Below, piece by piece: positions 51,229 through 60,052 of a DNA stretch of 64,000 bases (its first letter is position 1; every line of letters starts with the position of its first letter). Under the pieces are notes generated by a model. The model saw only the letters and a program-made list of their open reading frames with translations. It did no database searches and was not told the origin of the DNA. The translations under genes were made by a program, and so were the position numbers. Source of the DNA: an uncultured bacterium (GTDB lineage: Bacteria; Verrucomicrobiota; Kiritimatiellia; PWTM01); NCBI GenBank assembly GCA_938010045.1, contig CALLFZ010000026.1:1-64000 (forward strand), in the 5' to 3' direction.

Positions 51229-51768
51229 ATGAGCGAACTGGCCATCATGTCGTTCGCGCTCGGCGCCGCCGCGCTGCTTCTGGCCGCGGTCTCCTTCGCG
51301 CGGCCCGGGGCCGTGCGCCGGGCGCTGCAGAGGTTCCCGAGGCACCGCGGCTGGGCGTGGGTGCTGAGCGCGGCGGCGTTGTTCTGGGCCGCCTGGATCG
51401 TCGGGCACGCCCGGCTCGGACGGTTTGAACACTGGAAAACCTGGCTATGGCCCGGCTACGCGATTTCGGTGGCCGCGGTCGGTTTTCTAATGGACGAACT
51501 GCTCGCAGTGCGCGCGCTGGGCGGCCTGGTGCTACTGGCCGCGAATCCGCTGCTGCGCGCGGCGCGTCTGCATCCCTCCCCGTGGAGCCCGGCGATCTCG
51601 CTCTTCGCCTACGCGGCGGTGGTCGCTGGCATCGCCTGGATGCTGGGCCCGTACCGGTTCCGCCGTTGGACCGATTGGCTCTGGGACGAGCCGCGCGTGC
51701 GCCTCACCTCCTCCGCCATCGCGGCGCTCGGTGCGGTGTTCATCGCGCTGGCAGTCGCGGCCTATTAA
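51229..51768 (+). CDS. Membrane protein of unknown function
   Basis: 179 residues with five predicted helices (e.g. IMSFALGAAALLLAAVSF, WAWVLSAAALFWAAWIVGHA, GYAISVAAVGFLMDELLAV) and Trp/Arg-rich loops (RFEHWKTWLWPGY, RFRRWTDWLWDEPRVRLTSS). Family not recognised. The GT9 gene follows after 15 bases, so a role in envelope polysaccharide or LPS assembly is possible by context only. Confidence 0.75.
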   Translation: MSELAIMSFALGAAALLLAAVSFARPGAVRRALQRFPRHRGWAWVLSAAALFWAAWIVGHARLGRFEHWKTWLWPGYAISVAAVGFLMDELLAVRALGGLVLLAANPLLRAARLHPSPWSPAISLFAYAAVVAGIAWMLGPYRFRRWTDWLWDEPRVRLTSSAIAALGAVFIALAVAAY

Positions 51769-51783
51769 CGTGGCGATTCACCG

Positions 51784-52737
51784 GTGATCCGTCCTCCCCG
51801 CTTTCTTGTGCTGCGCGGCGGTGCGATCGGCGACTTCATCTTCACGCTGCCCGTGCTTCAAGCACTCCGCCGCCAGTGGCCCGAGGCCTACATCGAGCTG
51901 ATCGGCTACCCGCACATCGCGCGCCTCGCCGTGGCGGCCGGCCTCACCGACCGCCTCCGCGGCCTCGACACCGCCGGCATGGCTCGTTTCTTCGGCCTGC
52001 ACCCGCAGATCGACGACGAAACGCGCCGCCACCTGGCCTCGTTTGACTTCGTGATCAGCTTCCTGCACGACCCCGACGGCATCGTGCGGGACAATCTGCT
52101 GGCCAACGGAGTACGCCGGTTGCTGTATCGTTCGCCCATCGGGCCGGCCGGCCACATCGTGGACCACCTCGTGCAACCCCTCGAGTCCCTCGCGATCTAC
52201 GAAGCGGGCGCCGCGCCCACCCTGACGCTGAAACCCGAGCTTGTGGACGCGGGTCGCGCCCGCCTCGACGCGCTCGGTGTGCAGGGTCGCCCCGTCGCGA
52301 TCCATTGCGGTAGCGGCAGCGCACGCAAGAACTGGCCGCTCGACCGATTCGCCCGCGTCGCGGAAGTGCTAGCCGCGACGCACCCGCTCGTCTTCGTGCT
52401 CGGCGAGGCCGACCATCCGATCGCCGACGCCATTCACTCCCTCGCGCGCACCACGGGGGGCGCGCGGCTGGAAGGGCTCGACCTCGTCGAGCTGGCCGGT
52501 GCGCTCGCGAACTGCGCCGCCTTCCTCGGCAACGATTCCGGCATCACTCACATCGCCGCGGCGCTCGGCCTGCCCACTGTTGCGCTCTTCGGGCCCACCG
52601 ACCCCGCCGTCTGGGGGCCACGTGGTCGCCGCGTCCGCATCCTCCGCTCCACCAGCGACCGCATGGAAAACCTCGACCTGGACTCGGTGCTGGCGGCGAT
52701 GCGCGAACTGCTGGAGACGACGGCCTCGGACGGCTGA
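51784..52737 (+). CDS. Glycosyltransferase family 9 (heptosyltransferase-like)
   Basis: 317 residues, GT-B fold. The N-terminus FLVLRGGAIGDFIFTLPVLQ is the GT9 opening. The C-terminal donor domain has HCGSGSARKNWPLDRFARVA and NCAAFLGNDSGITHIAAALG, then ALFGPTDPAVWGPRG. Typical members add heptose to LPS core. Start GTG 51784; no strong Shine-Dalgarno. Confidence 0.9.
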   Translation: MIRPPRFLVLRGGAIGDFIFTLPVLQALRRQWPEAYIELIGYPHIARLAVAAGLTDRLRGLDTAGMARFFGLHPQIDDETRRHLASFDFVISFLHDPDGIVRDNLLANGVRRLLYRSPIGPAGHIVDHLVQPLESLAIYEAGAAPTLTLKPELVDAGRARLDALGVQGRPVAIHCGSGSARKNWPLDRFARVAEVLAATHPLVFVLGEADHPIADAIHSLARTTGGARLEGLDLVELAGALANCAAFLGNDSGITHIAAALGLPTVALFGPTDPAVWGPRGRRVRILRSTSDRMENLDLDSVLAAMRELLETTASDG

Positions 52738-52803
52738 CCGCCGCCGCGCGGCCCGCGCCCGCCGGAGGCGGCAACCGGGCCATGCCCCCCCCGTCGCGAA
52801 AGT

Positions 52804-52848
52804 TCCAAGCATTGGACAATCGCCGGCCCGCTCCGTCCAATCATTGGA
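52804..52848 (+). repeat. Paired 13-bp palindromes, intergenic copy
   Basis: TCCAAGCATTGGA (52804-52816), 19 bases, TCCAATCATTGGA (52836-52848). Same arms and same 19-base spacer as the copy inside the gene at 25911-25955; spacer sequences differ but both hold CGGCC or GCCGG runs. Confidence 0.7.
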
Positions 52849-52912
52849 TAAACACATCTCGTGTTTGACCCACGTAGCCCGTACCAGCGTGACCACAGGT
52901 TCGCTTGAGGGG

Positions 52913-52987
52913 TGGTGGGCGCTACAGGATTTGAACCTGTGACCTCTTGCGTGTGAAGCAAGCGCTCTCCCACTAAGCTAAGCGCCC
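52913..52987 (-). tRNA. tRNA-Val (CAC)
   Basis: On the minus strand the acceptor GGGCGCT (from 52987) pairs with AGCGCCC (to 52917), followed by discriminator A and encoded CCA. The anticodon arm is CTTGC-TTCACAC-GCAAG with anticodon CAC, and the T-arm is CACAGGTTCAAATCCTGT. All arms fold. It reads GTG. Confidence 0.95.
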
Positions 52988-53003
52988 GAGAGCCATACCG
53001 CAC

Positions 53004-53032
53004 TTGATACCCGGGCGCGGCAGGCCGGTCAA
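53004..53032 (-). promoter_or_regulatory. Promoter of tRNA-Val
   Basis: Minus strand TTGACC (53032-53027), 17 bases, TATCAA (53009-53004), about 16 bases before the tRNA 5' end. Confidence 0.6.
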
Positions 53033-53089
53033 GTCCACCGACCGCAATTTGCGGGACCCTGCCGCCGCCGCTATCGTGAGGGGAGTGCC

Positions 53090-54190
53090 ATGACGACCGC
53101 CGCAGAAAACCAGAAGTTTGCGCGGCCGCGTCGCGCCATCACGCGCGTCGGGGACGTCGGCGAGCGGGGTCTGATCCGCATTCTCGCGCGGCTGGTCGAT
53201 CGTGGCCGGAACGTGACGCGTGGCATCGGCGACGACTCCGCCGTGGTCCGCATCCCCGGAGCGCGCGACGACTGGCTGCTCACGACCGATCCGGTGATCG
53301 AAGGCGTGCACTTTCTGCCGGACACGCCCGGCCGCCTGGTGGGCCGCAAAATCGCTGGCCGCGTCATCAGCGATATCGCGGCCATGGGCGGAGAGCCCCT
53401 CTATCTCCTCTTCAACCTCGTGGCGCCGCCCGACGCGCCGCTGCGCCGCATCGAGGACCTCTACCGCGGCGCCACCGCTCTGTGCCGCCGCTGGGGCGCG
53501 GCGGTGATCGGCGGCGACGTCGCGAAGGGTGCCCGCCTCGAAGTGCACGCGTTCGCGGTCGGTCGCGTCCCGCGCGGAGGCGCGGTGCTGCGCAGCGGCG
53601 CGCGCTCCGGCGACCACATCTTCGTGACCGGCGAACTCGGCGGCAGCCTGCTGGGGCGGCACCTGACCTTTGAGCCGCGCGTGGACGAGGGTATCTGGCT
53701 GGCGCGCAAACGGTGGGTCTCCGCGATGATGGATCTCAGCGACGGTCTGGCCGCGGATCTGCGGCGCATCGCGGAGGAAAGCCGGGTCGGTGCGGTGCTA
53801 GCGGCGCAGGCGATCCCCATTTCGCGCGACGCTCACCGCCTGCGCGATGGCCGGCCGCCGCTCGAGCACGCGCTGTGCGACGGCGAGGACTTCGAACTGC
53901 TGTTCACGGTCCGTCCGTCCCACGTCTCCGCGCTCAAGGCGGTGTGGGCGCGCCGATTTCCAAGGCTTCGTCTCTCCGAGATCGGCCGCATCACCTCGGA
54001 AGCGGGCGACCTCCGGCTCGAGGCGGCCGGCCGCACTGTGCCGATCGTGCAGGGAGGGTACGAGCATTTTGTGAGCGGCGAGACGCCGAAACGGCGTTCG
54101 CGGGGCAGATCAGCCTCGACGGCGGCGCCCGACGCGCCGCGACATCGTTCAGTCTGCCCTCGTTCAGACGCTGGTTCGGGTCCGGCGTAA
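53090..54190 (+). CDS. thiL: Thiamine-monophosphate kinase
   Basis: Phosphorylates thiamine monophosphate to the diphosphate. 366 residues. TRVGDVGERGLIRILARL, TRGIGDDSAVVRI, TTDPVIEGVHFLPD, AGRVISDIAAMGGEPLYLLF, MDLSDGLAADLRRIAEES and LCDGEDFELLFTV are the PurM-like family runs that bind Mg-ATP and substrate. GAGGGGAG before the ATG. After the usual end near GGYEHF, the frame continues ~36 residues of Arg/Ser/Ala-rich sequence into the neighbouring decayed region. Confidence 0.95.
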   Translation: MTTAAENQKFARPRRAITRVGDVGERGLIRILARLVDRGRNVTRGIGDDSAVVRIPGARDDWLLTTDPVIEGVHFLPDTPGRLVGRKIAGRVISDIAAMGGEPLYLLFNLVAPPDAPLRRIEDLYRGATALCRRWGAAVIGGDVAKGARLEVHAFAVGRVPRGGAVLRSGARSGDHIFVTGELGGSLLGRHLTFEPRVDEGIWLARKRWVSAMMDLSDGLAADLRRIAEESRVGAVLAAQAIPISRDAHRLRDGRPPLEHALCDGEDFELLFTVRPSHVSALKAVWARRFPRLRLSEIGRITSEAGDLRLEAAGRTVPIVQGGYEHFVSGETPKRRSRGRSASTAAPDAPRHRSVCPRSDAGSGPA

Positions 54191-54364
54191 TCCTGAAGAA
54201 TTTCACGCCGAAATCCGTGGAGGGGACCACCACCGCGCCGCCGTGCGGGTCGAGGGCGCGACGCACAACCTCGGCCTTGCCGGCGAGCATCGTGGGATCT
54301 CCGGCGCCCACGGTTCGCACCGCGTCATGTCCAGCGGCACCACAAAGACCACGGCGCGATGCCC
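54165..54364 (-). pseudogene. Frameshifted C-terminal remnant of a secreted-type protein
   Basis: On the minus strand one frame reads GHRAVVFVVPLDMTR (54364-54320). The next frame continues TVGAGDPTMLAGKAEVVRRA and AVVVPSTDFGVKFFRITPDP to about 54165. The final FFRI-P phrase resembles the C-terminal ends of secreted PVC proteins. No start, signal or full domain is present. Best read as the fossil end of a gene; low certainty. Confidence 0.25.
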
Positions 54365-54480
54365 ACGATGGGACCGCCCGCGCGCGCAAGTTCTTGGTGC
54401 CCGCCCGACGCCGATGATCGTTGGCGCCGCCTCCATCAGCCCTGCCATCCGTATGAGTTTTAGATTTGTCGGCTTGTCCC

Positions 54481-55277
54481 GTGCCTGTCCCCATTTGGAG
54501 AGGCCGGCGATGTCGGGCGCGTCCGAGCCGAAGCCCGCGAGCGGCGCAGCCGCCTTTTGTAGTGCGCAGTTCTAACCAGACGGTTCCCCCGCCGCTGTAG
54601 CTCCGGCGCTCCGCCGCCGGAGCGAAGCCGTTGGGGCCGTTGGGGACAGGCACATGCGACGGCAACCGTGGACTCGCCGATAGTTGCCTCCCGTCAGCCG
54701 CCCGAGGTCGTCATGGCGTCTTGGGGACAGGCATCCGCCGCCGCTGTAGCTCCGGCGCTCCGCCGCCGGAGCGAAGCCCTTGGGGACAGGCACATGTGCA
54801 ATTGGGGACAGGCACATGTGCAATTGGGGACAGGCACATGTGCAATTGGGGACAGGCGCATGTGCAATTGGTGTAATTGGGGACAGGCGCATGCGCAGAC
54901 GACGCAACAATCTCCCTTTCAGTCTATTGCGACTTCTTGTCCCGTGCCTGTCCCCATTTGGAGCTTGTCCCGTGTCTGTCCCCATTTGGAGCGGCCGGCG
55001 ATGGCGTCATGGGGACAGGCATCCGCCGCCGCTGTAGCTCCGGCGCTCCGCCGCCGGAGCGAAGCCGTTGGGGACAGGCACATGCGACGGCGACCGTGGA
55101 CTCGCCGATAGTCGCAATTGGGGACAGGCACATGTGCAATTGGGGACAGGCACATGCGCAGACGACGCAAAAATCTCCCTTTCAGTCTATTGCGACTTCT
55201 TGTCCCGTGCCTTATCCCGTGCCTCTCCCCATTTGCCTGAATGAATGAATGAAGGGAATTGCCATGTGCCTGTCCCC
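54481..55277 (+). repeat. Repeat cluster 3: the largest GGGGACAGGCAC field
   Basis: About fourteen copies of the 12-mer or one-base variants in both orientations between 54481 and 55277. Three perfect copies of palindrome B (54601-54622, 54750-54771, 55038-55059) are each preceded by CTGTAG. A 56-base unit occurs twice with one mismatch (54893-54948, 55156-55211), and a ~45-base unit is duplicated near 54641 and 55069. These nested duplications show repeated local copying. Open frames here are not genes. Confidence 0.9.
54780..54890 (+). repeat. 22-bp tandem repeat within cluster 3
   Basis: Copies of a 22-base unit (TTGGGGACAGGCACATG plus TGCAA) start at 54780, 54802, 54824 and 54846, with a fifth imperfect copy reaching 54890. 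The later copies have GCGC in place of GCAC. The array has no unique spacers and is not a CRISPR. Confidence 0.85.
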
Positions 55278-55679
55278 ATTTGGAGCGGCCGGCAGGCGTC
55301 GAGCCGAGCGTGGCGGTCAGGGTGCTTTCGGCTAGTTCCTGTTCCCGGTTTTCGATTTTGGGCAGGCACAAGTGCCTTCAATCACCGCTCAACCCAATCC
55401 TCATCCTAATCGGCCCTCCCCCCTCCGCCCGACGCCCGACGAAGACATCCAAAGCCGAGCTGAAGGCCATCCGCGACAGGCACGACCAGTCTTCCCACCC
55501 ATACACCACTAGCTGGTCGCCAGCAGGATCGCGTTACAATGCAATGCTGGATCCGTTCAGCCCCGACCGCACGCACGGCGGCGAACACCTGGATGGAGGG
55601 GAACGACGAAGAACTCAAAGGCATCGAGGAGCACGATCGCGCGCCGGTCCGGCGGCCGCGCAGCGCCGCGACCGGTCCA
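55278..55679 (+). other. Intergenic stretch after repeat cluster 3
   Basis: About 400 bases. It begins with GAGCCGAGCGTGGCGGTCA, a match to the 38.8-kb region. The rest has no recognisable gene or RNA. Confidence 0.4.
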
Positions 55680-56135
55680 CTAGAGCCGGTACCATTCCTG
55701 CACTTTGCCCACGTACCTCGGGCCCTCAGTGACCACCAGCGTCATGTGATCGCGGTTGCGGATCACACCCTCCTTCCTCGCGACAAAGTTGTCCTCCGGG
55801 TGGGTGTCGAAGGTCACCGCCACGTACAGCGCGACCTCGTCGCCATGCACGACCCCAGCGATGTCGCCATGCACGGTGGGATCGGACGGATCGTAGAACC
55901 GCCCCTGCAAAGAGCGACCGCGTTGCCGAAGGGAGTACGTCGCCTGGCTGTTTTTCATCCGCCAAAGGCCCGTCAGATCGTAGGACTTCTCCTCGTCATC
56001 CGGCGGTGGTTGTTCATCGGCCGGAGGGGGGTGGCCACCGTCGCCGTCATCGCACCCGCCCCACCAAACTGCGGCGGTTGCGGCGATGACCAGCGCCGCC
56101 CACCACCGCACACACGATTTGAACCAAGCCTTCAC
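55680..56135 (-). CDS. Small lipoprotein of unknown function
   Basis: 151 residues from GTG 56135: a basic N-region (KAWFKSCVRWW), hydrophobic stretch, lipobox WWGGC, and an Asp/Pro/Glu-rich linker. A ~100-residue beta-rich domain follows (YDLTGLWRMKNSQATYSLRQ, GDIAGVVHGDEVALYVAVTF, DHMTLVVTEGPRYVGKVQEW). The layout suggests a lipocalin-like barrel in the envelope, but I do not recognise a family. The frame is open upstream to ATG 56204, but those residues do not look like a signal. Confidence 0.65.
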   Translation of the reverse strand: MKAWFKSCVRWWAALVIAATAAVWWGGCDDGDGGHPPPADEQPPPDDEEKSYDLTGLWRMKNSQATYSLRQRGRSLQGRFYDPSDPTVHGDIAGVVHGDEVALYVAVTFDTHPEDNFVARKEGVIRNRDHMTLVVTEGPRYVGKVQEWYRL

Positions 56136-57238
56136 GAATCCACGCACACACCGTCCACATCCACCCAATTTTTGCAGATTATGTCTTTGCCAACCATATG
56201 TCAATCAATTCTCCGAGCCGATTGCGCTGTGGATGGTTTTGATGGGTAAGACGAGAAGGCTGAATGCACGTAGGGCGAACATCTTCATGATCGAACCGAA
56301 CAACCTCGGCTTCCGCGTCCTCAACCGTCGCTTCCGCCTTCGGAGAGCCACTTCGAGATCGGCCTCCTCCCACATGGCTCGTGTGCTCCGAGTTCCGGCC
56401 TGCGCGATAGTGGAAGCCGCCCTCCAACGGGTGCTGTAGTTCCGCCGGTCCTCCGGCGGAAGATATGGGGGAGAAAGCTCCGGCGGCAGAGCGCCGGAGC
56501 TACAGAGGAGCGCCGGAGCTACAGCAAAGTGCCGGGCCTGTTGCAACGCGGGGGAGGATGGGGACAGGCACATGCGCACAGGCACACGCGCGAGGTTGGG
56601 AGCGGAATCTGGGGACAGAGGATGGGAAGCCCACTCTTTGACGGCACTTTGATGTACCGTTCGTCCCCGACAGCGCAATCGGCTCCAATTCTCCACGCAT
56701 GCCGGGGAGCCCAATCGCCCAGCGGGGACTCTCGGTGCCTCACACCTCAATTTCTCGCCCCCGCGCCTCGCGGCAGCGAATACGGGACAACCACGAGCAT
56801 GGCGACCAGGCTGCCCGCCCCCGTCACAGGCCGTGCCTTTTCCCGCTCTCCTGTGCTGCCGAACGGAAACGCGAGCCCCGCGCTTCGTGTGGCATCGCAT
56901 CCCCAACACCGGGCTGGCCGCGCCCCAATTTGAACAGCTGCGCGCAACGCACGCGGCGCTGGCACGATCGCGCGAACCGCGGGCGGCGACCACGGCGAAA
57001 TGACGTTGCGCGAATCGCGGGGCTCGCTGCACCCAACCACGGCAGCGGTTGCCCAGGCATGCCGGCCATCAGCTTTACCTTGCCTGGCTTCGCACCCGCC
57101 GATCTGCAGATCTGTACCCATGGGGCGGACCTTGTTGACAACCGGCGACCTGACTGGCTCGCCGCGTCGCTCGCCGCCGGCTCTGGCGAACCGCGACCAA
57201 CCGGCGCGCCATCTGGCCTCTGGCCGGCCGAACCGGCC
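56136..57238 (+). other. Long gene-free region with repeat cluster 4
   Basis: About 1.1 kb. It contains repeat elements at 56440-56571. Open frames such as 56205-57032 (-) and 56699-57709 (+) have no family features, shift composition along their length and lack Shine-Dalgarno sites. Part of the 56180-56430 stretch is Arg/Glu-rich on the minus strand (WEEADLEVALRRRKRRLRTR) and could be a gene remnant. Confidence 0.4.
56440..56571 (+). repeat. Repeat cluster 4: palindromes B and C with one GGGGACAGGCAC
   Basis: Palindrome C (56440-56461, TTCCGCCGG-TCCT-CCGGCGGAA, preceded by CTGTAG), palindrome B (56478-56499, followed by CTACAG), a half copy of B (56508-56524) and GGGGACAGGCAC (56560-56571). 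The head-to-head order of C and B matches cluster 1. Confidence 0.8.
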
Positions 57239-57658
57239 TCATCGGGCAGGCGTCGCGATGCGAGAACGCTCGATCACGGCGACGTGGCGCTCGCGCCGGA
57301 TGTAGAGCCCGGCCGTCGTCGCGAGAAGATCGAGCGCGCGCCGAACGGTCGGACGAGTCAGGCGCAACGTCAGCGGCGTCGCTGCGAGCGTCCCACGCGC
57401 ATCGTCCTTCAGGATCAGGCTCACCCCGACGCCCGCCGGATCCGCGTCGCGGCTGCGATCACGAATCCAGTCAAGGATCTCCGAAAGGGGCGCTTGTCGG
57501 AAGTTCATGTCCGGCAGTTCGAGGTCGAAGGGGTCTGCCACGGGCCGGACCGCACGATGCGCCGGCGGGTTCGTCCCGGCCTTCTCGGAGGGGCCGTCCG
57601 CGGCGCCACCGAGCAGAGCCGCCAGCCCGATGGCCACGATGGTCCAGGCTCGAACCAC
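57239..57658 (-). CDS. Stand-alone secretin/TonB N-terminal (STN)-like domain protein
   Basis: 139 residues with a signal peptide (VRAWTIVAIGLAALLGGAAD). The mature part, LELPDMNFRQAPLSEILDWI to VRRALDLLATTAGLYIRRER and HVAVIERS, follows the STN pattern (beta-alpha-beta with a variable middle) seen at the N-terminus of secretins and TonB receptors. There is no secretin or plug domain. PVC genomes carry many such free STN proteins, role unknown. GTG 57658 with GAGG eight bases upstream. Divergent from hppA. Confidence 0.65.
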   Translation of the reverse strand: MVRAWTIVAIGLAALLGGAADGPSEKAGTNPPAHRAVRPVADPFDLELPDMNFRQAPLSEILDWIRDRSRDADPAGVGVSLILKDDARGTLAATPLTLRLTRPTVRRALDLLATTAGLYIRRERHVAVIERSRIATPAR

Positions 57659-57705
57659 GGTGCGTGCCTCGAATCAACACCTGTTCGCGGCGAAACGCAA
57701 GCGGC

Positions 57706-57734
57706 TTGACCCGGAGTCGTGATTTTTCTAAGCT
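57706..57734 (+). promoter_or_regulatory. Promoter of hppA
   Basis: TTGACC (57706-57711), 17 bases, TAAGCT (57729-57734). Transcription near 57741 gives a ~62-base leader before the GTG start. Confidence 0.65.
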
Positions 57735-57802
57735 CGAGTGATTCTTTTTCGGCCGTCGCGGGTGGATGGCGGCCGACGCAACCGAAGGGAAAGGCAGCGA
57801 AC

Positions 57803-59887
<2,085 letters not shown>

Positions 59888-60040
59888 CCGAACGCGAGTC
59901 GGTACACTTCGATTCGGACGGGCGCCCGCGGACCTCCGCGCGGCGCCCGCACCGTTCGGATAGCTCAAGCCGCCGGCGCGCGGTGGCCGTGTCCGCCACC
60001 GCGGTACGCCGTGGCTCGACCGACCGCAGGCGGTTTGTGC

Positions 60041-60046
60041 CATACT
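60041..60046 (+). promoter_or_regulatory. Possible -10 element of the GH42-like gene
   Basis: CATACT ends six bases before the ATG at 60053. A TCGACC 19 bases upstream is a weak -35 candidate. No Shine-Dalgarno is present; placement again implies a leaderless transcript. Confidence 0.3.
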
Positions 60047-60052
60047 CGCCGC

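Noticed and set aside
54780-54890. CRISPR-like periodic repeat
   Set aside because: The units are directly adjacent with a 22-base period and no unique spacers; no cas genes nearby.
54572-55371. Several open frames running through repeat cluster 3 on both strands
   Set aside because: Their protein sequences are translations of the 12-mer in different frames (e.g. GDRHMCNW, HVPVPN) and have no start signals.
56205-57032. Minus-strand open frame with an Arg/Glu-rich C-terminal part
   Set aside because: It crosses palindromes B and C and the 12-mer, so most of it is repeat-derived; only the last ~70 residues could be a fossil.
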